Origin: Liminaster sp045576355
GTDB lineage: Bacteria > Bacteroidota > Bacteroidia > Bacteroidales > UBA3663
Length of the DNA: 17,743 bases
Assembly: GCA_045576355.1 (NCBI GenBank)
Contig: JAZNGG010000063.1
Coordinates: forward strand, 1-17,743
Direction of reading: 5' to 3'
Shown here piece by piece: positions 1-8,274 of this stretch. Within the stretch, counting starts at the first letter, position 1, and each line of letters begins with the position of its first letter. A model generated the notes under the pieces. It saw only the letters and a program-made list of their open reading frames with translations, was not told the DNA's origin and did not search any database. The translations under genes were made by a program, and so were the position numbers.

Positions 1-1
1 A

Positions 2-427
2 GAAAACTATTTGATGAATAATGATCAAAGTATAATATATCTAGAGAATAATGATAAATATATAGTTGTTCAACGTTTTGAGGGGTTATATTTGGATTTT
101 CTCAATTTTATATATGATCCCATTATTGGTTATGGATATAGAGATAATTCTTATGTTGCACGAAATATTTCATCTTATTTGTCGATTTCAAATGGAATTG
201 TGTCTTTATTTGCTAAATGGGGAATAATAATTGGTTTTCTTGTTTTTATCTATTATTATAAATCTGCAAAATATTTTGATATGATTTTTAAACAAAAAAA
301 ACGAATGTTATTTGTGATTTTTTGTGTAATATCTATCAGTTATAGTTTTAATTTTTTAGCTTTATTTATGGCGATAATGTTTTATCCTTATTTTTGTGAC
401 AATAAAAAGTTATATAATTATGAATAA
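2..427 (+). CDS. C-terminal part of a Wzy-like O-antigen/capsule polymerase (5' end outside window)
   Basis: The reading frame is open to the left edge, so the true start lies upstream; the ATG at 14 is internal. What is visible is a soluble loop containing GYGYRDNSYVAR, then a hydrophobic segment (about SISNGIVSLFAKWGIIIGFLV), a short basic cytoplasmic stretch and a last hydrophobic pair before a polar tail. This loop followed by terminal transmembrane segments is typical of the C-terminus of Wzy-type polymerases, which join lipid-linked repeat units in the periplasm. The position at the head of a row of glycosyltransferases fits. Its stop codon overlaps the start of the next gene by 8 bases. 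A flippase or other multi-spanning protein cannot be excluded because only the tail is present. Confidence 0.6.
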   Translation, partial: ENYLMNNDQSIIYLENNDKYIVVQRFEGLYLDFLNFIYDPIIGYGYRDNSYVARNISSYLSISNGIVSLFAKWGIIIGFLVFIYYYKSAKYFDMIFKQKKRMLFVIFCVISISYSFNFLALFMAIMFYPYFCDNKKLYNYE

Positions 428-1214
428 AGAGAAGAAAAAATTATTTTCTATAACTACACCTTGTTTTAATTCAGAAAAAACAATTGAGCGAACACTGAAA
501 TCTGTGTTAGCGCAAGATTGTAAGGATTATGAATATATTATCGTTGATGGAGGTTCAACAGATGGCACATTGGATATAATTAGAAAATATGAATCTCTAT
601 TTGAAGGTAGAATGCTTTGGAAGAGTGAACCTGATAGTGGTATTTATGAAGCATTTAACAAAGGGATAGAACGTTCGAAAGGAGTGTATTGTTGGAATGT
701 TAATGCAGACGATTTTATGGAATCTGGAGCTTTGATTAAGTTAAAAGAATTTATAGAATCATCTGGACTTGAGGAGGGTGTTATTATTGGAAAAATGAGG
801 GTGTTAAGTTTTAATGGTAAGATGCTTTATGTTTCTAAATGTTCTTCAAAATCAATTGAAACAATATATAAAAAAGATTGGATGATACCTCATCCTGCAA
901 CTTTAGTTGCTAAAAGTATTTATGAAAAATATGGAAAATATGATGAGAGATTTAGAATTTGTGGAGATAAAGATTGGTTTCATCGTGTATATCCAATGAA
1001 TGTAAATTTTTATTTTGTAGAAGATATCCTTACTAATTTTTATATAGGGGGAGTTTCTACCTCTAATCATCATCTATGTAAAGTCGTTAAAGATCATTGG
1101 GCTTTTATGCTTAAAAAATATGGGAAAGGAGTAAAAGCTATTTATAAATTTCTTATTTGGTGGATGACTTTTCTAAAAAAATCTATTAAACAAATGGTTT
1201 TATTTAGGGATTAA
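420..1214 (+). CDS. Glycosyltransferase family 2 (WcaA/WcaE-like)
   Basis: This 264-residue GT-A fold enzyme probably transfers a sugar from a nucleotide-sugar donor to the growing lipid-linked repeat unit at the inner face of the membrane. The N-terminal nucleotide-binding strand is followed by VDGGSTDGT (residues 42-50), the SEPDSGIYEAFNKG segment (69-82) typical of one GT2 subgroup, and NADD (95-98), which stands where the metal-binding DxD motif is expected. I start it at ATG 420 rather than at the GTG at 396, because residues from 420 onward match the usual GT2 N-terminus (KLFSITTPCFN) and the longer form would be buried in the upstream gene. It overlaps the polymerase gene by 8 bases and is followed by a 51-base gap. 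Donor and acceptor cannot be told from sequence. Confidence 0.9.
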   Translation: MNKEKKKLFSITTPCFNSEKTIERTLKSVLAQDCKDYEYIIVDGGSTDGTLDIIRKYESLFEGRMLWKSEPDSGIYEAFNKGIERSKGVYCWNVNADDFMESGALIKLKEFIESSGLEEGVIIGKMRVLSFNGKMLYVSKCSSKSIETIYKKDWMIPHPATLVAKSIYEKYGKYDERFRICGDKDWFHRVYPMNVNFYFVEDILTNFYIGGVSTSNHHLCKVVKDHWAFMLKKYGKGVKAIYKFLIWWMTFLKKSIKQMVLFRD

Positions 1215-1265
1215 ATTCGATTTGGAGAGGTTAAATAAAATTTAATAATATAACGAATATAGATT

Positions 1266-1976
1266 ATGATTAAAAGGGTATGGAAATATATTTGTAAACT
1301 TTATTATAAAAGTTCTAGTGATAGATATATTTCTTATTTAAGAAAAAAGGGAATAAAAATAGGTCAAGGAACGCTCATTCGTAATCCTCGTAAATTAACG
1401 TTAGATATAACTCGACCAGAATTATTAACGATTGGAGATAATGTATTTATTCATACAGGGACAACAATACTTACTCATGATTTTGCTTCTTGGTCGTTTG
1501 TAAATCTTTATAATGATTTTATACCATCTCAAGGTAAAGTTATAATTGGAAACAATGTTTGGTTAGGTCAAAATGTTTCAATTTTAAAAGGAGTAGAAAT
1601 TGGTAGTAATGTAATTATTGGTTTTGGATCTGTTGTTACCAAATCTATTCCTTCAAATTCTGTAGCAGTAGGTTGTCCTGCAAAAGTAATTTGTTCGCTT
1701 GAAGAATATTACGAAAAAAGAAAAAAACAATATATCGAAGAGTGTTTTGAATATGCTAAGGCAATTTTCGATACAGGAAGAGTTCCTCGTGTTGAAGATT
1801 TTAAAGACGATTATGTCTTGTTTGTAAATGAACATAATCACCATGAGTATGATTATCCATATTTCAAAGTATTTAATAAACTACAATTTGAACAATGGAA
1901 GAGAAAAAACAAAGCTATGTATAATGGTTTTGATGAATTTTTACAAGCAGTAAAGGATAAATATGCAATCTCCTAA
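1266..1976 (+). CDS. Hexapeptide-repeat (left-handed beta-helix) O-acetyltransferase
   Basis: The 236-residue protein has left-handed beta-helix hexapeptide repeats at about residues 31-66 and 91-140 (for example IGDNVFI, IGNNVWLG, IGSNVIIGFGSVVTKSIPSNSVAVGCPAK). His71 in the THD segment stands where the catalytic histidine of the maltose/galactoside O-acetyltransferase (LacA/NodL) group is found. It probably moves an acetyl group from acetyl-CoA onto a sugar of the polysaccharide or its precursor. Unusually, a charged, aromatic-rich extension of about 90 residues (146-236) follows the helix, where relatives often stop soon after the last coil. Its 3' end overlaps the next gene by 14 bases, which suggests translational coupling. 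The sugar substrate is unknown. Confidence 0.85.
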   Translation: MIKRVWKYICKLYYKSSSDRYISYLRKKGIKIGQGTLIRNPRKLTLDITRPELLTIGDNVFIHTGTTILTHDFASWSFVNLYNDFIPSQGKVIIGNNVWLGQNVSILKGVEIGSNVIIGFGSVVTKSIPSNSVAVGCPAKVICSLEEYYEKRKKQYIEECFEYAKAIFDTGRVPRVEDFKDDYVLFVNEHNHHEYDYPYFKVFNKLQFEQWKRKNKAMYNGFDEFLQAVKDKYAIS

Positions 1977-2988
1977 AGTTTCAATAATCGTTCCTATATA
2001 CAACGTAGAGGCCTATTTAGATCGTTGTATGCATTCTCTTTTGAACCAGACTCTAAAAGAGATAGAAATATTATTAATAGATGATGGTTCTCCTGATAGG
2101 TGTCCAAATATTTGTGATGAGTATGCTTGTAATGATTCTCGAGTCCGTGTTATTCATAAAGAGAATGCGGGTCTTGGTTTTGCTCGAAATAGTGGTATAG
2201 ATATAGCAATAGGAGAATACATTGCATTTGTGGATAGTGATGACTTTGTCGACTCAAATATGTACGAGGATCTTTACCGAGAAGCAATTCTTTCTAATGC
2301 TGATGTTGTGTTTGCAGGATTTAAAATAGAGACTCAATCCGGAACATGGAAAGAAAGTAATGAAGTTAAATTTCGAAAGGAGTGGAATGGCATTGAAATT
2401 CAGAATTTTATGTTCGATATGATTGCTTGTGCTCCTAATGAGAAGAAAGAACGTAAATATCGAATGTCGGTATGGCACTCTATTTATAAAACCTCCATCA
2501 TTAGGGATGATAATTTACGATTTCCATCGGAGAGAATTGTTGTTTCAGAAGATATTCCTTTTCAAGTGGATTTTTTGTTGCGAGCAAAAAAAATAGTTTA
2601 TTTACCTCAGTCATATTATTACTATTGTTTAAATGGATCTTCCCTATCCAAAACTTTTCTAATAGAAAAGTTTGAAAGGTTTAAAAATTTGCGCTTATTA
2701 CTAATTAGTAAAATAGAATCAGACATATTTATTCAAAGAGTTAATCGTTTATTTGTTGGATATACACGATCTTATTTACAAAAACTGCTTTTTTCTAATC
2801 AAAACAATAAATTAAGTGTAGTAGCAAATATAACGAATGATAAAATTTGGATGGAAGTTGGTAAAATTTTGTCAGTCAGGTCGTTACCTATTCATTCTCG
2901 GATATTGTATTTTTTTATATTGAGAAAATGTAATAGACTTATTCTTATATATATAAAGTTATATCAAAATTTTAAAAAAATAATATGA
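1963..2988 (+). CDS. Glycosyltransferase family 2
   Basis: This 341-residue GT2 enzyme begins with the standard N-terminus KVSIIVPIYNVEAYLDRC. IDDGSPD follows at residues 39-45, KENAGLGFARNSGI at about 66-79, and the metal-binding DSDD at 91-94. The C-terminal 150 residues are basic and hydrophobic, consistent with peripheral membrane attachment. This sequence type covers enzymes that add hexoses or amino-sugars in capsule and exopolysaccharide synthesis; the exact linkage cannot be predicted. It overlaps the preceding acetyltransferase by 14 bases and the following one by 4 bases (ATGA), so it sits in the middle of a tightly packed operon segment. Confidence 0.92.
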   Translation: MQSPKVSIIVPIYNVEAYLDRCMHSLLNQTLKEIEILLIDDGSPDRCPNICDEYACNDSRVRVIHKENAGLGFARNSGIDIAIGEYIAFVDSDDFVDSNMYEDLYREAILSNADVVFAGFKIETQSGTWKESNEVKFRKEWNGIEIQNFMFDMIACAPNEKKERKYRMSVWHSIYKTSIIRDDNLRFPSERIVVSEDIPFQVDFLLRAKKIVYLPQSYYYYCLNGSSLSKTFLIEKFERFKNLRLLLISKIESDIFIQRVNRLFVGYTRSYLQKLLFSNQNNKLSVVANITNDKIWMEVGKILSVRSLPIHSRILYFFILRKCNRLILIYIKLYQNFKKII

Positions 2989-3536
2989 TATACTTCTCTA
3001 AAGATTTAAAATATTATCTTTCAGAAGATCTCAAACGCTATGATGGTAAAAATCTTACAATAAAAGATTGGATTCTGAAAAATGAAAGGTTTTATATACA
3101 AAAGTATTTATGGATTCTTCGTCATTTAGAGTATCACTTGAATAGTGGACATAGAATATTGTATTTGTTTTATTTTTTTTTATATAAACGTCTTTGCTTT
3201 GATTTAAAGTTGGATATAAAACCTAATAATTTAGGAGCTGGAGTTCGAATTGTGCATTTGGGATCTTTAATAAGAATTAAAAGAAATTGTAGAATAGGTC
3301 GTAATTGTACAATACAACCAGGGGTTGTTATTGGTAATAAACATTTAACTTCTGATGAATCCTGGGTTATTATTGGAGATAATTGCTATCTTGGTCTGGG
3401 TGCTAAAATTTTTGGAGAGGTTAAAATTGGTAACAATGTAACTATTGGTGCAAATGCAGTAGTAACAAAGGATATTCCGGATAATGCTGTAGTAGGAGGT
3501 GTGCCAGCTAGGATTATTAAAATAAAAACAATCTAA
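2985..3536 (+). CDS. Serine acetyltransferase-like hexapeptide acetyltransferase (CysE/WcaB type)
   Basis: The 183-residue protein has a helical N-terminal part (about 1-75) and a C-terminal left-handed beta-helix (about 82-178). The helix region shows GAGVRIVHLGSLI (H91, likely catalytic), an IQPGVVIGNKH segment, IIGDNCYLGLGAKIFG, VKIGNNVTIGANAVVTKDIP and NAVVGGVPARII. This layout matches the serine acetyltransferase family. Copies inside polysaccharide loci, such as the colanic-acid protein WcaB, are thought to acetylate the glycan rather than to serve cysteine synthesis, and the location favours that here. The start codon overlaps the stop of the preceding GT2 gene in an ATGA, so translation is probably coupled. 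It is the last gene before a 219-base gap. Confidence 0.85.
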   Translation: MIYFSKDLKYYLSEDLKRYDGKNLTIKDWILKNERFYIQKYLWILRHLEYHLNSGHRILYLFYFFLYKRLCFDLKLDIKPNNLGAGVRIVHLGSLIRIKRNCRIGRNCTIQPGVVIGNKHLTSDESWVIIGDNCYLGLGAKIFGEVKIGNNVTIGANAVVTKDIPDNAVVGGVPARIIKIKTI

Positions 3537-3755
3537 AAGTATTAAAAACTTTGTAATTGATATTCGACAGATTTTTGTTTAAGTAAAAGATTTTTGTTTT
3601 AAAGGTCTAAGTAAGAATTTTTCATTTTATTGGATGTTGTTAATGTTATCATTTACTTAGTAACAATTTATTACTTCAGCAATGATATTTTGTGAGTGAG
3701 GGAAAGTTTTTAGGATATTTATTTAGCTTGTAGTTATATTTATTAGTAATGTGTT
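3537..3755 (+). other. Intergenic gap within the polysaccharide locus
   Basis: This is one of the two widest gaps in the cluster's right half and contains no ORF that looks like a protein. It holds two copies of AGATTTTTGTTT (near 3567 and 3591) and is very AT-rich. I see no convincing TAnnTTTG promoter box or hairpin terminator. It may carry a promoter for the GT4 gene or mark an old gene loss. Confidence 0.4.
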
Positions 3756-4883
3756 ATGAATAAAAGAATCTACTTTTTTGCCAATTTTGGAAATTGGAAT
3801 AAGTTACCTTTTGGAGGAGGTGAAGTGGGAAATAGAAAAACGTTAGAATTACTCCGGAAAGCGGGTTTTGATGTTATTCCTATATCTAAATATGAAAGGG
3901 TCAACAATCATTCTTTTATAAATAGTTTGGTACTTTTGTGGAGAATCTTAAAAAATGTTTATAATTATTTGTATATTCTAATGACAGGTCGCAGAGGTAA
4001 TTCTGTCGTTCATATTGCAGGTTTTTATGGAACCATGATTTATTTTGAATATATATTAGTTAAATTAGCCAAGATATTAAATTATAAAGTCGTTTATGAA
4101 ATGCGAGGTGGCGGAGCGGACACATTTTATAAAGATTTTTCTTGTTTGTATCGATTTTTTTTTAGAATAACCATAAAAAATGCGGATTGTATTTTTTCAC
4201 AAGGAAAAGAAAATTTTTCGTTGTTGGAAAGTATCAAAAAGAATTGTGACATTTTTTATTATCCTAATTATGTAATGAATGGATTTTTTCCAAAAGAATA
4301 TCCAATGAAAACTAAGTCACGTTTTAATTTTATTTATTTTGGGAGAATATCAAAATCAAAGAATGTCGATTTGGTTATTGACGTATTTATAAAGATCTCC
4401 CAAAAAATAAATGATGTCTATTTAGATTTTGTTGGAGATTGTGATGATGAAGATTATTTGTCATTATTAAAGAATAAGATCAAACAAGGAGATGTAAGAG
4501 ATTATGTGAAAATATGGCCCGCTTGTAATCATGAGAGACTAAAATATCATTTAAAAGAAAAACATTTTTATATATTTCCATCACAAGAACCAAGAGAGGG
4601 GCATTCGAATGCCTTAACAGAAGCAATGTCGTGGGGGGTGATTCCGATTGCGACATCTCATGGTTTTAATAAAACTGTAATAGGAAATGAGGGGTTAGTT
4701 GTTAATAATTTAAGTGCCAATGATTTTGTTAATGTAATATTATCAATTTTAGAGCGAGGAGTTTTTGAACAACTTTCATTAGAAGTGTACGAAAGAGTTC
4801 AAAAATTATATATTGAAGATAATGTTTATTCTAGTATAAGACAAAAATATAATATTTTGTTTGCATCTTTATTACGGCCATGA
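3756..4883 (+). CDS. Glycosyltransferase family 4
   Basis: The 375-residue protein has the two-domain layout of GT-B enzymes. The N-terminal half contains a glycine-rich acceptor-side loop (PFGGGEVGNRKTLELL, about 18-33) and a second glycine-rich turn (EMRGGGAD, 115-122). The C-terminal half opens with FNFIYFGRISKSKNVDLVIDVF (about 190-211), followed by DFVGDCDDEDY and the E-x7-E signature EGHSNALTEAMSWGVIP (E281 and E289), which binds the nucleotide-sugar donor in GT4. It probably adds one sugar of the repeat unit with retention of configuration, as is general in GT4. The stop codon overlaps the next gene's start in ATGA. Confidence 0.92.
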   Translation: MNKRIYFFANFGNWNKLPFGGGEVGNRKTLELLRKAGFDVIPISKYERVNNHSFINSLVLLWRILKNVYNYLYILMTGRRGNSVVHIAGFYGTMIYFEYILVKLAKILNYKVVYEMRGGGADTFYKDFSCLYRFFFRITIKNADCIFSQGKENFSLLESIKKNCDIFYYPNYVMNGFFPKEYPMKTKSRFNFIYFGRISKSKNVDLVIDVFIKISQKINDVYLDFVGDCDDEDYLSLLKNKIKQGDVRDYVKIWPACNHERLKYHLKEKHFYIFPSQEPREGHSNALTEAMSWGVIPIATSHGFNKTVIGNEGLVVNNLSANDFVNVILSILERGVFEQLSLEVYERVQKLYIEDNVYSSIRQKYNILFASLLRP

Positions 4884-5851
4884 CGAAAGACAGAAATATT
4901 TCTATTGACATATTGAAGTTTATTGCAGCTTTGTTGATTACCAATAGCCATATGGAATTACTATATGGGAAGTATTCCTATTTAGCTACTGGAGGAGCAA
5001 TTGGAGATGTGTTATTTTTTTTCTGTTCAGGATTTACATTATTTTTAGGAAGATTAGGGAGATTTGATAATTGGTATAAAAGAAGAATTAATAGGATCTA
5101 TCCTACTGTTTTTGCTTGGGCAATATTAGGTTGTTGGGTTTTTAATCATAATAACGATATTATACATACCCTCCTTCATGGGGGGGGGTGGTTTGTTTCT
5201 TGCATAATGATATATTATGCGATTCTTTATTTTATTCGTAAATATGTAATTAATCATTTAGGTATTGTAATGATCCTAACAGCATTTCTATGCTTAATAT
5301 GGTATTTGCTGATGGATCGTCCAAAAGATTATAATATGTACGGAAAGACCTATTTTAAATGGGGATTTTATTTTTTATTCATGTTGTTTGGTTCAATAAT
5401 CGGATTAAGACATAAAATGATTTCAAGGGATGAGAAAGGATTGAGATCTTTAGTTTATCTTATAATTGCTGTTATTATATACTATGTAATTATTATCTTA
5501 AGGAGTAAATTCGAGATTGTTCAAGAGGTTCAAATAATTTCACTATTGCCATTGTTTGTAATAGTTTTCTACTTTTTCAAAGTATGTAATTGTGATTTTG
5601 TGCATAAGTGTTTTTATTCTAAAATTACGGGATGGGTAATAAAACTAATAGGAGGACTTTGTTTGGAAATATATTTGGTTCAGTATTCATTATTCACAGA
5701 TAAAATGAATAGTATATTTCCTTTTAATCTTTTGATTATCTTCATAGTAATAGTATTTGTAGCTTATATTTTACGTTGTTTATCTCGTGTTTTCAGTCAA
5801 ACATTTAATAATAATGAATATAATTGGAATGAGGTTTTTAAAATCTTATAA
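4880..5851 (+). CDS. Integral-membrane acyltransferase 3 (OafA/NodX-like)
   Basis: This 323-residue, very hydrophobic protein with roughly nine or ten predicted membrane spans belongs to acyltransferase family 3. Family landmarks are visible: ISIDILKFIAALLI at the N-terminus, TNSHM with the conserved His24, GDVLFFFCSGFTLF (42-55), and the RRINRIYPT motif (68-76), where this family has a conserved Arg-rich turn before a span. Such proteins acylate sugars, usually O-acetylation of O-antigen or exopolysaccharide, taking the acyl group from the cytoplasm to a glycan at or across the membrane. It is translationally coupled to the GT4 gene. The acyl group and the target sugar are not predictable. 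Confidence 0.88.
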   Translation: MTKDRNISIDILKFIAALLITNSHMELLYGKYSYLATGGAIGDVLFFFCSGFTLFLGRLGRFDNWYKRRINRIYPTVFAWAILGCWVFNHNNDIIHTLLHGGGWFVSCIMIYYAILYFIRKYVINHLGIVMILTAFLCLIWYLLMDRPKDYNMYGKTYFKWGFYFLFMLFGSIIGLRHKMISRDEKGLRSLVYLIIAVIIYYVIIILRSKFEIVQEVQIISLLPLFVIVFYFFKVCNCDFVHKCFYSKITGWVIKLIGGLCLEIYLVQYSLFTDKMNSIFPFNLLIIFIVIVFVAYILRCLSRVFSQTFNNNEYNWNEVFKIL

Positions 5852-5853
5852 AA

Positions 5854-5943
5854 ATGTATTTTTATCATCCTGCTATGTATTTAGAAGGATTAATTAAGTC
5901 TGATGTTTGTATATGTCGAAGTCCTAGATTTTTGAAAAAGTAA
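5854..5943 (+). other. Short ORF (29 codons), possible gene remnant
   Basis: The small gap between the acyltransferase and the GT10 gene is almost filled by one open frame starting 2 bases after the preceding stop and ending in TAA 16 bases before the next gene. It would encode MYFYHPAMYLEGLIKSDVCI and nine further residues. I recognise no family. It may be the tail or internal relic of a lost glycosyltransferase, or chance. The close fit between the two genes is the only support. Confidence 0.25.
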
Positions 5944-5959
5944 TAAAATATTTAATCAT

Positions 5960-6976
5960 ATGTATAAAGTAAAATTATCTATTGCAAAAGATAATGAAGG
6001 ATGTAATAGACAATTACCACAAGATGGTTTTGTCTGGAAAGGGTATCATTTTTATATAAATACAAATGTAGAGGATCCTGATTTTTGGGTCGTTTATAGT
6101 AAAGGTGAACGCAAAACAGAGACCTGTATGTGTTCTCCTAATAATACGATTTTTGTAACCGGTGAACCAGAAACTGTTTATCACTATTCTCATGGATTTG
6201 TAAAACAATTTGCAAAAGTCCTATCTGTACAAGAGGGTATTTCGCATAAAAATATGCAAATGTGTCAACCAGCACAACCTTGGCACATTGGAAAAATTAC
6301 AAAACAATATGAGGGGCGAGTTCGGGATGCAGCCGAAATAAAATATACTCAAAATTTTGATTCTCTAAAAGATAATCATCCAGATAAAACAAAACTTATA
6401 AGTGTCATTACTAGTAATAAAGCTTTTACTAAAGGTCATAGAGAAAGAATTGAGTTTGTAAAAAGACTAAAGAGCCATTATGGAGATAAATTGGATCTGT
6501 TTGGGTGGGGTTTTAATGATTTTGAAGACAAATGGGATGTGATAGCACCATATAAATATCATATTTGTTTGGAAAATTCATCTTTCCCTCATTATTGGAC
6601 CGAAAAATTGGCGGATAGTTATTTGGGAGAGGCATTTCCATTGTATTATGGATGCCCTAATTTAGATGATTATTTCCCTTCTGAGGCTTATCAAGCTATA
6701 GATATTCTTGATTTTAAAATGTCTGTAAAAATTATAGATGATATCTTAGCGAATGATATGTATGAAAAAGCCAAAGATTCCATTTTATTATCCAAAAAGT
6801 TGGTGATGGAAAAATACAATCTTTTTGATATTTTGGTGCAACAATTTGAAACGATGGATCATAATGCTCAGAAACAATTATTGACTATAAAACATGATAT
6901 GTCTTTTGTAGATCTTAAGAAAGTATATGTTATGTTTTGGAATAGGATGAAAAATAAGATCTCTAATAAATTTTAA
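5960..6976 (+). CDS. Glycosyltransferase family 10 (fucosyltransferase-type)
   Basis: The 338-residue protein carries the GT10 C-terminal signature at about residues 198-239: YKYHICLENSS, then YWTEKLADSYLGEAFPLYYG and CPNLDDYFP. Residues expected in the donor site, E205-N206 and T214-E215-K216, are present. GT10 enzymes such as Helicobacter and Bacteroides alpha-1,3/1,4-fucosyltransferases transfer L-fucose from GDP-fucose, usually to GlcNAc-containing acceptors. The locus therefore probably makes a fucosylated or deoxyhexose-bearing glycan. The N-terminal half is divergent, as usual for bacterial members, and no signal peptide or heptad-repeat tail is seen. The next gene starts 1 base after the stop. 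A donor other than GDP-fucose is possible. Confidence 0.85.
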   Translation: MYKVKLSIAKDNEGCNRQLPQDGFVWKGYHFYINTNVEDPDFWVVYSKGERKTETCMCSPNNTIFVTGEPETVYHYSHGFVKQFAKVLSVQEGISHKNMQMCQPAQPWHIGKITKQYEGRVRDAAEIKYTQNFDSLKDNHPDKTKLISVITSNKAFTKGHRERIEFVKRLKSHYGDKLDLFGWGFNDFEDKWDVIAPYKYHICLENSSFPHYWTEKLADSYLGEAFPLYYGCPNLDDYFPSEAYQAIDILDFKMSVKIIDDILANDMYEKAKDSILLSKKLVMEKYNLFDILVQQFETMDHNAQKQLLTIKHDMSFVDLKKVYVMFWNRMKNKISNKF

Positions 6977-6977
6977 T

Positions 6978-8261
6978 ATGGCAGACTTTAGTGTAAAGGA
7001 GCGGATGTTAGCGTCTGCATTATCTTCGACTCCTCGGTTAAAGCAGTGGATAAAAAGATGGTATATACAAATAAATGCTATCTTATATAAGAAGAATTAC
7101 AAAATGAAAATTTTAGATTCTCGTCTTAACCAAATATATGTTTGTATGCCTGAGTGTGTTAATACAGATAACTTTTTTGGATATTACGATAAGAAATGTT
7201 CTTGGGATAATCGTGTTTTGATTCATATATCAGATCAATTGAGTTCTGTAAAAAAACCTAATCCTAATATTTCAATAAAATTAAAAGTTAAGAATATTAA
7301 CAATGGAGAATCTCGCTCTATAGGTGAAACATTATCATATAATTGGCAACAAGGATCTAGACTCCATTGGATCAAATCAGATTTGGTAATGTTTAATATT
7401 TATAATAAGGAATTGAAATTATATGAATGTGTTTGTTATAATGTTGATAAATTAGAAGAAATTTGTCGTTTTAATAAACCTATACAAGAATCGTATAAAG
7501 ATGAATATTTTCTCTCGATTAATTATTGTAGATTATGGAGTATGCGTCCAGATTATTGTTATAGAAACATTGCTCCGATGACTTCTGAAGAATTATCAAA
7601 CTTACATAATGATGGAATATGGTTAACTGATTTTACATCGCATGAAACGGTATTGTTACATTCTTTAAAGGAAATTGTTGATTGTGATTCAAAAAAATTT
7701 TATTATAATTGTCAACATAATGTTAATCATTTAATGTGTTCTCCAAATGGAAAAAAATTTATCTTTATTCATAGAAGTTATTTAAAAAATAGACGATATG
7801 ATAGATTGTTGGTTTCTGATTTTAAAAATATAAAAGTGTTAGTTGATGAAGATTATGTTTCTCATTGTTGTTGGGTTAATGATAGTATTATTTTAGGATA
7901 TATGAGAAATAAAGGAAAAAATGGTTTTTACTTTTATGATCTAGATAAAGATGAAATTATTCCTTGTACAGTAATGAACTCTTTGTGTGCCGGAGATGGA
8001 CATCCGTCATGTTTTGGAAATTTAATAGTTTTCGATTCTTACCCAGATAAAAGCAGAATGCAAAAACTATTCTTATATAATATTGCGGAAAACAAAGTGT
8101 ATCCATTGATAGAAGTTTATCAAAGTACAAAATTTTGGAATGAGACTCGTTGTGATTTACATCCTCGATTTTCAAATGAAGGTGATAAAATTTTCTTTGA
8201 TACTACTTTTAATGGTTATCGCCAAATGTGTTATGTCGATATAACTCCGTTTCTAAATTAA
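6978..8261 (+). CDS. Beta-propeller protein of unknown function in the polysaccharide locus
   Basis: I recognise the fold type but not the function of this 427-residue protein. After a basic, amphipathic N-terminus (about 1-45) come repeated PD40/WD40-like blades: FFGYYDKKCSWDNRVLIHISD (starting at 66), NVNHLMCSPNGKKFIFIHR near the middle, and LHPRFSNEGDKIFFDT close to the end. GDGHPSCF sits between these and supplies another His/Asp-rich turn. The pattern resembles TolB-like propellers and oligogalacturonate-lyase-type (PL22) propellers, which bind or cleave sugars. No signal peptide is evident, so it is probably cytoplasmic or attached to the inner leaflet. It lies between two glycosyltransferases, 1 base after the GT10 stop, suggesting a role in synthesis or modification of the same glycan. 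An enzymatic role is conjecture. Confidence 0.75.
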   Translation: MADFSVKERMLASALSSTPRLKQWIKRWYIQINAILYKKNYKMKILDSRLNQIYVCMPECVNTDNFFGYYDKKCSWDNRVLIHISDQLSSVKKPNPNISIKLKVKNINNGESRSIGETLSYNWQQGSRLHWIKSDLVMFNIYNKELKLYECVCYNVDKLEEICRFNKPIQESYKDEYFLSINYCRLWSMRPDYCYRNIAPMTSEELSNLHNDGIWLTDFTSHETVLLHSLKEIVDCDSKKFYYNCQHNVNHLMCSPNGKKFIFIHRSYLKNRRYDRLLVSDFKNIKVLVDEDYVSHCCWVNDSIILGYMRNKGKNGFYFYDLDKDEIIPCTVMNSLCAGDGHPSCFGNLIVFDSYPDKSRMQKLFLYNIAENKVYPLIEVYQSTKFWNETRCDLHPRFSNEGDKIFFDTTFNGYRQMCYVDITPFLN

Positions 8262-8274
8262 ATTTTTTGATGTG

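Noticed and set aside
3537..3755. Possible promoter for the GT4 gene from the repeated AGATTTTTGTTT
   Set aside because: Both copies miss the first T of TAnnTTTG and no suitable -33 element is seen.
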